64,000 nucleotides of DNA, from positions 1 through 64,000 of the forward strand of contig CAVVIH010000007.1 in NCBI GenBank assembly GCA_963748295.1. The letters run 5' to 3'. Within the stretch, counting starts at the first letter, position 1. Each line of letters opens with the position of its first letter. Of the stretch, positions 36,814-44,106 are shown piece by piece. The notes below the pieces were generated by a model. That model was not told where the DNA came from. It saw only the letters and a program-made list of their open reading frames with translations, and did no database searches. The DNA comes from CAVVIH01 sp963748295 (GTDB taxonomy: Bacteria; Acidobacteriota; Vicinamibacteria; Vicinamibacterales; 2-12-FULL-66-21). Both the position numbers and the translations under genes were made by a program.

Positions 36814-37146
36814 AGGGCGGCGCAAGCTCAGCGCTAAAGGTGTGGCGCGAGCTACATACGAGCGTTGGCTGTGTGAGGGGCTACCCACCGGCGTGAAGCC
36901 AAAGTACCAACCACACGTGAAATCGCCAATAAATACCTCCAAAATGCTGGCACCGGGGTTGCTCTATAGAAAGGCGTCGGGAACGGCTCGGCTTAGCGAA
37001 AAATTCCCGGCCCGCCGCTTCGGCATTCCAGCTGGAGCAACCGCCACACCTGCTTATCCTGCCTACAGGCTGCAGGGAGCGTCTTCGGACCTCCCTGCCT
37101 TGTCATGTACGCGAGCCCTGGGCGCTGACTTTGCACCGCTTAGGTC
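36814..37146. other. Intergenic region with hairpin, no supported gene
   Basis: This stretch of about 330 bp has lower GC than its surroundings. An open frame of 102 codons at 36842-37150 shows no family features and is not accepted. A perfect 8-bp stem GCAGGGAG/CTCCCTGC with an 11-nt loop lies at 37072-37098, about 50 bp before the oxidoreductase start. It could be a leader structure or a terminator. No known riboswitch was recognised. Confidence 0.5.
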
Positions 37147-38859
37147 GTGATGCCGCGAAGCACTTCCGTCTGGCTCGAAACGGCCTACCCGGGGAAATAC
37201 TCCGCGCTGAAGAAGAATGCGCGCGCGGACGTCTGCGTGATCGGTGCGGGCATCGCCGGGCTATCGACCGCGTATCTGCTCGCACGCGAGGGACACTCGG
37301 TGATCGTGATCGACGACGGGCGTCCCGGGTGCGGTGAGACCGGCGTCACGACAGCGCACCTGTCGAACGCGATCGACGATGGGTACGTCGAGATCACGCG
37401 TCTCCACGGAGTGGAGGGCGCGACTCAGGCGTGCGCCAGTCATCGTGCGGCGATCGAGCGCATCGAGGCGATGTGCCACCTGGAGAAGATGGACTGCGAT
37501 TTCCGGCGCGTCGACGGCTACCTCTTTCTTGCGCCGGAACACGACGCGAAAGTCCTGGATCAAGAGTACGAAGCGGCGCGGGCAGCCGGCGCCCCGGTCG
37601 AAAAGCTCGCGCGTGCGGACGTGTCCGGATTCGAAAGCGGTCCGTGTCTTCGCTTCCCGCGTCAGGGCCAATTCCACCCGCTGCGTTACCTGAAGGGACT
37701 CGCGGAAGGGTTCGTCCGTCTCGGGGGACGCATCTACAGCGAAACCAAAGCGGTCGGCGTGACCGGCGGCCTGCGCGCGTCGGTGCAGCTCGAGAACGGC
37801 TTCACGGTGGCGGCCGGATCCATCGTGGTCGCGACCAACGCGCCGTTCAACGACCGGTTTGCTATCCACACGAAGCAGGCGCCGTATCACACCTACGTCG
37901 TCGCGGCGCGCGTGCCGACCGACGCGATCACGCCGGCGCTCTACTGGGATACCGCCGATCCTTACCACTACGTCCGTCTGCAGCGCGTCACCAACGACCA
38001 GTTGAACGGCGACAACGCCGATCCCGTCGATCTCCTGATCGTCGGCGGGGAGGACCACAAGGCCGGCCAGGCGTCCGATGCGGAGGAGCGCTTCGAGCGG
38101 CTCGAAACGTGGATGCGGGCGCGCTTCCCGGCCGCCGGCGAGATCGAATTCCGCTGGTCGGGGCAGGTGATGGAGACGCAGGATGGCCTCGCATACATCG
38201 GGCGCAACCCGATGGACGCCGACAACGTCTACGTGGTGACCGGCGATTCGGGGATGGGCCTGACGCACGGCACCATCGCCGGAATCCTGCTGACCGATCT
38301 GATTTCGGGCCGAAGCAACGAGTGGGCGGATCTCTACGATCCGTCGCGAGTTCGCACCGGCGCAGCCACGGAGTTCCTCAAGGAGAACCTCAACGTGGCG
38401 GCGCAGTACGCGTCGTGGGTCACTCCGGGCGAGGTGGAGTCCATCGATCAGATCGCCCCGAACGCCGGCGCCGTCATCCGTGAGGGAGTGCTGAAGGTCG
38501 CCGTGTTCCGCGACGAAGCCGGCGTGCTGCACAAACGATCTGCCGTCTGCACCCATCTCGGCTGCATCGTCGCCTGGAACCCCGCCGCCTCGACGTGGGA
38601 TTGTCCGTGCCACGGCTCGCGGTTCGACCCCTACGGAAAGGTGTTGAACGGGCCGGCGTCGCAGGATCTGATGGAAGTAAGAGAGTACGAAGTAAGAAGT
38701 AAGAAGGCCGTTGTGCTTTTGGGAGTTGGGAGTTGGCCTTTTTGGGAGTTGGGAGTTGACCTCACACCCTCGGCGCAGGCGCGGCCGGAATCTCCTCGGG
38801 CCGATGGCGGCGAAGCCGCGCATACGCCGCGGTCACCTCGGCTCCAAACAGCAGGATGA
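37147..38859 (+). CDS. FAD-dependent oxidoreductase fused to Rieske domain
   Basis: A DAO-type FAD oxidoreductase (dinucleotide-binding VCVIGAGIAGLSTAYLLA near residue 29, GVTTAHLSN, and a C-terminal VVTGDSGMGLTHG) is followed by a Rieske [2Fe-2S] domain with CTHLGC and CPCHGSRF (residues about 470-495). Such fusions are thought to oxidise amines or similar substrates with electron transfer to the cluster. After NGPASQDLMEV the protein continues for about 65 residues translated from two heptamer arrays and the antisense of the YihY gene, so the last part is probably non-native. GTG at 37147 or the following ATG starts translation. Confidence 0.88.
   Translation: MMPRSTSVWLETAYPGKYSALKKNARADVCVIGAGIAGLSTAYLLAREGHSVIVIDDGRPGCGETGVTTAHLSNAIDDGYVEITRLHGVEGATQACASHRAAIERIEAMCHLEKMDCDFRRVDGYLFLAPEHDAKVLDQEYEAARAAGAPVEKLARADVSGFESGPCLRFPRQGQFHPLRYLKGLAEGFVRLGGRIYSETKAVGVTGGLRASVQLENGFTVAAGSIVVATNAPFNDRFAIHTKQAPYHTYVVAARVPTDAITPALYWDTADPYHYVRLQRVTNDQLNGDNADPVDLLIVGGEDHKAGQASDAEERFERLETWMRARFPAAGEIEFRWSGQVMETQDGLAYIGRNPMDADNVYVVTGDSGMGLTHGTIAGILLTDLISGRSNEWADLYDPSRVRTGAATEFLKENLNVAAQYASWVTPGEVESIDQIAPNAGAVIREGVLKVAVFRDEAGVLHKRSAVCTHLGCIVAWNPAASTWDCPCHGSRFDPYGKVLNGPASQDLMEVREYEVRSKKAVVLLGVGSWPFWELGVDLTPSAQARPESPRADGGEAAHTPRSPRLQTAG
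38674..38760. repeat. Double heptamer array GAAGTAA then TTGGGAG
   Basis: This locus combines two different heptamers: GAAGTAA-type units at about 38674-38706, then TTGGGAG units at about 38718-38760. The first half lies within the reading frame of the FAD-Rieske gene and contributes VREYEVRSKK. The second half ends one base before the TGA of the convergent YihY gene (38764-38762). The same two heptamers occur separately at 57.5 kb and 35 kb. Confidence 0.9.
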
Positions 38860-39688
38860 CCGCCGACGTGTAGACCCAGATCAGAAACACCACGACGGCC
38901 GCAATCGATCCGTGGACGCTGAAACGAGAGAGGTCGCGGACGTAGAACGAGAACCCGAGCAGCGCGCCGCGCCAGAGCAGCCCTGTCAGCACCGCGCCGA
39001 CCCAGACGTCCTTGAATCGCACGCGTGCGTTCGGCACGAAGTAGAACACCAGTCCCACGACGAGAATGAACGTCAGGGTACTCGCCCAGCGGGACGGGAG
39101 ACTTTGCAGCACGTCGAGCGCCGGCGCCCGGGCAAGCACACCCGCGAACCAGCTCGCCCCGACGACGCTGGTGGCCGTGATGAGGACGAGGGCAATCAGC
39201 AGGAGAAGGCCGGCGGCCACGAGCATTACGAAGGAGATCAGCTTGTGCTTCAGGTAGCTCGGCTGCTTCTCCACGCCCCAGGCGTGGTTGATCGCGGACG
39301 TGACCGCGCCGAAGACGCCCATCGCCGCCCAGATCATCAGGAGGCTGCCGGAAATCCCCAGCTTGAGCGGCGCCTCCTGCATGATTTTCAGCTGATCGGT
39401 CACGAAGTTGAACTGCCCCGGGAAATAGCGCAGCACGAAGTCGAAGACCGCCTTGCGGTCCGCCTCGTTGTTCGTGACGCTCGCAACGATCGAGAGGGCC
39501 AGCAGCAGGAAGGGGAACAGGGAGAGGAGTGCGTAGTACGCGATCGACGCTGCAAACGTGAGGTCGTCGCTGTTGTAAAAGCCGAGCGCGCCTCGCCAGA
39601 TCGCGAGGGCGGTGAGCCGGATTTCCGCACGGGCTCGTGTCAACGCGCGGCGCAGCATGCTGGCGCCCCGCGCGGCCTGCACCGTCAC
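38762..39688 (-). CDS. YihY/BrkB-family inner-membrane protein
   Basis: This 308-residue protein has six hydrophobic segments and the hallmark LTFAASIAYYALLSLFPFLLLALS near residue 45. Other family stretches are AINHAWGVEK and LIWVYTSAVILLFGAEVTAAYA. The YihY family was once mis-annotated as RNase BN; its function is not firmly known. The C-terminus overlaps the extended FAD-Rieske reading frame on the opposite strand by about 98 bp. Confidence 0.92.
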   Translation of the reverse strand: MTVQAARGASMLRRALTRARAEIRLTALAIWRGALGFYNSDDLTFAASIAYYALLSLFPFLLLALSIVASVTNNEADRKAVFDFVLRYFPGQFNFVTDQLKIMQEAPLKLGISGSLLMIWAAMGVFGAVTSAINHAWGVEKQPSYLKHKLISFVMLVAAGLLLLIALVLITATSVVGASWFAGVLARAPALDVLQSLPSRWASTLTFILVVGLVFYFVPNARVRFKDVWVGAVLTGLLWRGALLGFSFYVRDLSRFSVHGSIAAVVVFLIWVYTSAVILLFGAEVTAAYARLRRHRPEEIPAAPAPRV

Positions 39689-39695
39689 GCCGTCA

Positions 39696-39929
39696 TCATA
39701 TCGCTTTGCCCGCCGGAGCCTTGGCGACGGCGGGGCGCCGCTCGCTCTCCGCCCAGGCGCGGCCGACTTCGGCGCTCAACCATCCCGGCAGCGAGCTGGT
39801 GAGCATCGTCGCCGCCAGCCCGATGGCCATGCGGCGGAGCCGCGGCGTCCGCGCGACGTAATACGCCGCGCCCAGGGCCGCCACCACGAGGATCCCATCA
39901 GCAAGTCTCCGCGCAGTCGTCTCGGTCAT
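39696..39929 (-). CDS. Small membrane protein, unknown
   Basis: This 77-residue protein has one or two hydrophobic stretches (GILVVAALGAAYYVA, MAIGLAATMLTSSLPGWL). I use the ATG at 39929 (MTETTARRLADG); an upstream start would translate the heptamer array. It ends 7 bp before the start of the YihY gene and is preceded by three small YtxH-like genes, so it probably belongs to the same envelope-stress cluster. No function can be assigned. Confidence 0.65.
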   Translation of the reverse strand: MTETTARRLADGILVVAALGAAYYVARTPRLRRMAIGLAATMLTSSLPGWLSAEVGRAWAESERRPAVAKAPAGKAI

Positions 39930-39930
39930 G

Positions 39931-40044
39931 GATGCTGATTGCGAATAGTGAGTAGTGAATAGTGATTTGTGAATTGTGATTGCTGAAGTTCGAATGCTGA
40001 ATGCTGAATCAATCCAGCATTCAGCACTCAGCATTCAGCATTCG
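39931..40044. repeat. Graded heptamer array GAATAGT to GAATGCT, inverted
   Basis: About 16 consecutive period-7 units fill the gap between two minus-strand genes. From left to right the unit changes stepwise: GAATAGT, GAGTAGT, GATTTGT, GAATTGT, GATTGCT, GAATGCT. After a short CAATCC spacer the opposite sense follows (AGCATTC, AGCACTC). The left end touches the ATG of the small membrane protein and the right end touches the TAA of the YtxH gene. Confidence 0.93.
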
Positions 40045-40398
40045 TTACAGCCGGTTGGTCGATCCGGGGGTCGAATAGCTCGGGTTCGGCGACGTAGCCG
40101 GGCCGGTTCCGGTCGCGGACGACGGCATGTTGCTGACGTTGGTGCCGCGCGCGCGGTCGTATGCCTCACGTCCCTTGTCGACGATCTGGCCCACGCGCTC
40201 GGACGCCTGTTGATAGGTGTCGTTCGCCGTGTTGCGCAGACGGCCGGCCTGCTCCGTGAGCTGATTCCGCAGATCGGCTCCCGCCTTCGGAGCGAACAGC
40301 ATGCCGAGCCCCGCGCCGAGCACGGTCCCCGCGAGCAGCCCCATGAGGAACGATCCGCCGGTATCTTCTTTTTCGATTCTGTCGTATTCGTAGGCCAT
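40045..40398 (-). CDS. YtxH-domain protein
   Basis: This 117-residue protein begins with a polar tail, then a short membrane helix with the YtxH signature (FLMGLLAGTVLGAGLGMLFAPKAGADLR). A coiled-coil-like region follows (QLTEQAGRLRNTANDTYQQA), then a Pro/Ser/Thr-rich end. YtxH proteins are linked to general stress in other bacteria. AGGAGGG 5-7 bp before the ATG is an unusually strong ribosome site. It lies in a cluster of similar small genes (39696-41101). Confidence 0.85.
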   Translation of the reverse strand: MAYEYDRIEKEDTGGSFLMGLLAGTVLGAGLGMLFAPKAGADLRNQLTEQAGRLRNTANDTYQQASERVGQIVDKGREAYDRARGTNVSNMPSSATGTGPATSPNPSYSTPGSTNRL

Positions 40399-40431
40399 GC
40401 ACCCTCCTGTTGTGGTGATCCCGTTCTAGCG

Positions 40432-40833
40432 TTAAACGCGTCCAGCCGCCGTCTCGCGGCCGGGTTCGGTTCCAAACAGCGACATGATCACGGCGCGAAC
40501 GCCCCTGACCACGCCCGCCGCAGTTGCCACTTTGTCGCGCACCGTGCCGCGGACGCGTTCCGCGGTTTCGTCGACGCGATCGATCGTCGTGTGAATCGCG
40601 TTGTCGACCCGCTGGGTTTCGTGGCTCACCCGCGCGGTGATCGCGTGCACGTCGCCCAGGATTCCTTCGACCTTGTCGCGCAGCGGCGCGATCTGACGCA
40701 TCTCGAGCTCCGAGATCGTCTGCATCACCCGCCGGTAAACGATGAATCCGCCGATCGCCACGCCAATCAGCACCAGCGCTTCGAGCACGCTGACCGCGGC
40801 CATGATCCAAAGTGGTGTGATAGCACCCTCCAT
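40432..40833 (-). CDS. DUF948-like single-pass membrane protein
   Basis: This 133-residue protein has one N-terminal membrane helix (MAAVSVLEALVLIGVAIGGFIVY), followed by a long amphipathic stretch (LRDKVEGILGDVHAITARV, VDNAIHTTIDRVDETAERV) that should form a coiled coil, as in DUF948 proteins. It lies 33 bp before the YtxH gene and 13 bp after another small envelope gene. Function unknown. Confidence 0.75.
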   Translation of the reverse strand: MEGAITPLWIMAAVSVLEALVLIGVAIGGFIVYRRVMQTISELEMRQIAPLRDKVEGILGDVHAITARVSHETQRVDNAIHTTIDRVDETAERVRGTVRDKVATAAGVVRGVRAVIMSLFGTEPGRETAAGRV

Positions 40834-40846
40834 CGGTCCCCCCTTT

Positions 40847-41101
40847 TTACGCCGACCAGCGCCCTCCCGACGCAGCGCCGCCGGTCATTTCACTCAGCGA
40901 ACGCCATCCTTCGTTCGCCGCCGTACGGGCCTTCTCGACCGTCCCGCGGACGCGGGTGATCTCGCCCAGAAAGTCGTCCAGCTTCGGCTCGATCTGATCG
41001 CGCACGCGACGGCCGTTCTCCGTGAGATACAGCCAGCCCCACACGCCGCCCATCACTGCGCCTGCAAAGGTCGCCGCCAGCACTCTCGAGCGCTCGTCCA
41101 C
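40847..41101 (-). CDS. Small YtxH-like membrane protein
   Basis: This 84-residue protein has one helix (VLAATFAGAVMGGVWGWLYL) and a charged helical tail (VRDQIEPKLDDFLGEITRVRG). It starts at GTG 41101 (MDERSRVL) with AGGAGG upstream. The layout mirrors the YtxH gene two positions downstream, and the three likely form one transcript. No function is established. Confidence 0.7.
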   Translation of the reverse strand: MDERSRVLAATFAGAVMGGVWGWLYLTENGRRVRDQIEPKLDDFLGEITRVRGTVEKARTAANEGWRSLSEMTGGAASGGRWSA

Positions 41102-41196
41102 ATCCGCCTCCTTGATCGCGCAAGCCCGTATCGATGGGCCCGACGCAATTAACCATCAAACGCCGTGCCACTTCCGGGAAAAGCGACAGTTAGCGG

Positions 41197-42537
41197 CTAA
41201 AGTGCCGAAATCGGGACAAAGACCGCCAGTCCGACGCCATCCCAGGTGTCACCCGAAGGGCTGCCCTCTGCCATATTTCCCAACGGCATGATGGCGATCA
41301 GGTTCGGATCCACTTCGAACCGGGTCACCAGATAGTCGCGCACCAGTACAGCCCGCCTCCGACTCCGAAGAAACCGCTCATCCCCCGTCAGGCCGGGTGT
41401 GTACCCTTCCACCACAAAGGGGCTCTTCGGGTATTTGACAAACATCGACATCGCCGAGTTCAGCCGCGCCTTGCCGCCCTCGCTCAGCCGTTCTTCGCCA
41501 TCGGCGTCCCGCTCGAACAGCACGTCGGCTCGCAACCAGATCCGCAGGGTCTTTCGGTCGGGAGATTCGAGCGCGCCGCGCCGGTATTCCTCCGGGCTGA
41601 TGTCATCGAGATCGAAGTATCCCCGGCGGTTGAAGTACCCCCTGAATAGGAAATTACGTTTGAGCGCCTCGGTATTCTCCGCAAGATCCGACATGACGTC
41701 GCGCGCGGCCGTCAGCGTCTGCCGCAGGTCGCCCGTCAGACCCTGGACGGGTCCGTCCTTTCCCCTCAAGTCCGCGATGGCCGCCCTGGCTTCGTCGGTC
41801 GCCGCGCGCACGTTGGCCATCGCCTTCTCGGCGTCCGCGGCGATCGATTTGGCTCGCTGATACAGCGCGTCATCGTTCAGCAGCTGGCCGACCGTCCCGC
41901 GACCCGCCTTGACGTTTGCGACGATCACCTGAAGATCGGCAGCGACCTTCTCGCCCGATGCGACAATGGCCCTGGCGTCACGGCCCACATCGTCGATGAG
42001 CAGCTTCGCGGTGTCGGCCGTCGCCGCGATCGACCTCAGCGCGCCGTCGAGCCCTCCCTTGACGTCAACAATCGCGTTGTTCACGGCGTCGATCGTCTCG
42101 CTCATCTTGTCCATCAAGTCGGCGATGTCGAAGGGCTCGCGGCTCTGGATCGTTCCCTCGGCGGTGACGACAGGCGCCTGCTCCGTGCCCGGCTCGATCT
42201 GAACGAACTTGTTGCCGACCAGTCCGTCGTTCTGAATCGACGCGACCGAATCGACCCTGACGAGCGGACGGACGTCGTCGCGGAGGCGCATCCGCACCCT
42301 GAATCGGCCCGAAGGACTCGCCGGCACCTGGATCGTCTCCACTTCACCCGCCTGAAGCCCGGCGACACGCACCAGCGCGCCGTTCTCGAGCCCGGCAATC
42401 GACGCGAATTCCGCGTAGACCTTGAACGTGCCGCCAAACAGCATCCTGCGGCTGCCGATCATGAAGAGACCGACGGCAAACAACAGCACGCCTCCGATGA
42501 CGAACGCGCCGACTGCCGCAACACGCCCTCTGGCCAT
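41197..42537 (-). CDS. mlaD: MCE-domain protein MlaD with OmpA-like C-terminus
   Basis: This 446-residue protein begins with a membrane anchor (VAAVGAFVIGGVLLFAVGLFMIG), then an MCE domain (FKVYAEFASIAGLENGALVRVAG, NDGLVGNKFVQIEPG). A long helical region with repeated VKAGRGTVGQLLND and ATADTAKLLIDD elements follows, and then an OmpA-like domain (VVEGYTPGLTGDERFLRSRR, RAVLVRDYLV). It should be the periplasmic lipid-binding subunit of the Mla system encoded by the preceding genes. The OmpA-like end could bind peptidoglycan, although the usual GHTD reads GYTP. Confidence 0.85.
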   Translation of the reverse strand: MARGRVAAVGAFVIGGVLLFAVGLFMIGSRRMLFGGTFKVYAEFASIAGLENGALVRVAGLQAGEVETIQVPASPSGRFRVRMRLRDDVRPLVRVDSVASIQNDGLVGNKFVQIEPGTEQAPVVTAEGTIQSREPFDIADLMDKMSETIDAVNNAIVDVKGGLDGALRSIAATADTAKLLIDDVGRDARAIVASGEKVAADLQVIVANVKAGRGTVGQLLNDDALYQRAKSIAADAEKAMANVRAATDEARAAIADLRGKDGPVQGLTGDLRQTLTAARDVMSDLAENTEALKRNFLFRGYFNRRGYFDLDDISPEEYRRGALESPDRKTLRIWLRADVLFERDADGEERLSEGGKARLNSAMSMFVKYPKSPFVVEGYTPGLTGDERFLRSRRRAVLVRDYLVTRFEVDPNLIAIMPLGNMAEGSPSGDTWDGVGLAVFVPISAL

Positions 42538-42551
42538 ACTCGCTCCCCGAC

Positions 42552-43292
42552 TCAGCCCGCGTGCTCGGCGCGCATGAAGGCGCGTACCAGCTCGTTCGGG
42601 CTTGCCGCCAGTTCTTCCGGGGATCCTTCGGCCACGATTTGCCCTTCGTGAATCATCAGGAGGCGATCGCCGAGGCGCCGCGCGCTCGGAATGTTGTGGG
42701 TGACGAGGACGATGGTGGTGCCGGCGCGCTGCTTCAGATCGAGCAGCAGACCATCGATCTCGTCGGTCGTGATCGGGTCCAGCCCCGCGCTCGGCTCGTC
42801 AACGAGCAGGAGCGGCGGATCGAGCGCCATCGCGCGGGCCAGGCCGGCCCGCTTCCGCATCCCGCCCGACAGCGCGGCCGGCATCTTGTGATAGTCGCGC
42901 TCGAGGCCGACCGCTCGAAGCTTCTCCAGCACTTTCTCACGTATCTCGTCGTCGCGAAGCTTGGTGTGCCGTCGGAGCGGAAACGCCACGTTCTCGCCTA
43001 CCGTGATGGAATCGAAGAGCGCCGCATTCTGAAAAAGAAACCCGATGCCCCTGCGCACGCGCGCCAGCTCCGTCCCCGTCAGCGCGCTGACCTCGTCGTC
43101 GAAGACGTAAACGCGGCCGGAATCCGGCCGCATGAGGCCGATGATGTGCCGGAGCGCCACGCTCTTGCCGGTGCCGCTGCGCCCCAGGATCCCGAAGCCG
43201 CAGCCGGAGGGAACCTCGAAGGACACGCGGTCGAGGACTTTGCGGTCGCCGAACGACTTCGATACGCGATCGACGCGAACCGCGGCCATCAT
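42552..43292 (-). CDS. mlaF: Mla-type ABC ATPase MlaF
   Basis: This 246-residue ATPase has Walker A (GRSGTGKSVALRHIIG), the signature ALSGGMRKRAGLARAMALDP, Walker B (LLLVDEPSAGLDP) and an H-loop (LVTHNIPSA). The GRSGTGKSV and GGMRKR wording is characteristic of MlaF. It powers phospholipid transport across the envelope with MlaE and MlaD. The start overlaps the MlaE stop (ATGATGG). Confidence 0.92.
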   Translation of the reverse strand: MMAAVRVDRVSKSFGDRKVLDRVSFEVPSGCGFGILGRSGTGKSVALRHIIGLMRPDSGRVYVFDDEVSALTGTELARVRRGIGFLFQNAALFDSITVGENVAFPLRRHTKLRDDEIREKVLEKLRAVGLERDYHKMPAALSGGMRKRAGLARAMALDPPLLLVDEPSAGLDPITTDEIDGLLLDLKQRAGTTIVLVTHNIPSARRLGDRLLMIHEGQIVAEGSPEELAASPNELVRAFMRAEHAG

Positions 43293-44074
43293 GCCTCAGC
43301 ACCAGGGAACAGGAAAAAGATCAGCCGCACCAGGATCACGTTCGACACGATGATCAGGATGGAGGAGAACACGACCGCACGGGTGGACGCGCGGCCGACC
43401 CCTTCTGTGCCTGATTCCGTCGTGAAACCCAGATACGACGACATCGTCGCGATGATGAAGCCGAACACCATGGTCTTCACCGTCGCCGGGACGTAATCGC
43501 TCATGTCGACCAGCGAGAACGCCCGGTTGAAGTAGTGGACGATCGACATGCCGGTCGCCGTCGATTCGGCGAGGAAACCGCCGAGCATGCCGGCGAAATT
43601 CATAATCGTGGTGAGGATCGGGACGGCGATGACGCACGCGATCACGCGGGTGACGACGAGATACCGGAAAGAATCGACCGCGGTCGCCTCGAGCGCGTCG
43701 ATCTGCTCGGTGACCTTCATCGCGCCGAGCTCGGCGCCGATGCCGGCGCCAATCCGTCCGGACAACAGCAACCCGGCAGTAAGCGGCCCGGTCTCGCGGA
43801 CGAGCGCCAGCGCAAGACCCGCAGGAATCATCGCTTCGGCGCCAAACCGCTCCAGCGACGCGCGCGTGTGCATCGACAGGACGACGCCGACCGCCACGCC
43901 TGAGACGCCAATCAACGGCACGGAGCGCAGGCCGACTTCGTAGAGCTGGCGAACGGTCTCGCGCAGCTCGAAGGGAGGAAGAAACACTTCGCGAGCGGCG
44001 CGTAAGGCGAAAAGCGAGACGTCGCCGACCGCGGTGAGGAGCGCGACCGCCGCGGCTCCTACGCGTTCCAGCAT
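43289..44074 (-). CDS. mlaE: Mla-type permease MlaE
   Basis: This 261-residue inner-membrane protein shows the MlaE core: QLYEVGLRSVPLIGVSGVAVGVVLSMH, ETGPLTAGLLLSGRIGAGIGAELGAMKVTEQIDALE and the five hydrophobic segments to the end. It is the permease partner of MlaF. I start at the ATG at 44074 (MLERVGAAAV), 33 bp after the NtrC-type regulator stop; upstream sequence in the same frame is shadow of that gene. MlaEFD genes are consecutive on the minus strand. Confidence 0.9.
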   Translation of the reverse strand: MLERVGAAAVALLTAVGDVSLFALRAAREVFLPPFELRETVRQLYEVGLRSVPLIGVSGVAVGVVLSMHTRASLERFGAEAMIPAGLALALVRETGPLTAGLLLSGRIGAGIGAELGAMKVTEQIDALEATAVDSFRYLVVTRVIACVIAVPILTTIMNFAGMLGGFLAESTATGMSIVHYFNRAFSLVDMSDYVPATVKTMVFGFIIATMSSYLGFTTESGTEGVGRASTRAVVFSSILIIVSNVILVRLIFFLFPGAEA

Positions 44075-44106
44075 GCTGCGCAGGTGAGCAGCAAACAGAA
44101 GGCCAG

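Noticed and set aside
36842..37150. 102-codon open frame in the intergenic region
   Set aside because: No family features, odd composition, no ribosome site, and it overlaps the next gene start.
39931..40044. CRISPR array
   Set aside because: The unit is 7 bp with no spacers and there are no cas genes.
40398..40431. Leaderless promoter for the YtxH gene (TAGAAC)
   Set aside because: The hexamer lies too far upstream and a strong AGGAGGG ribosome site precedes the ATG, so this message has a leader.
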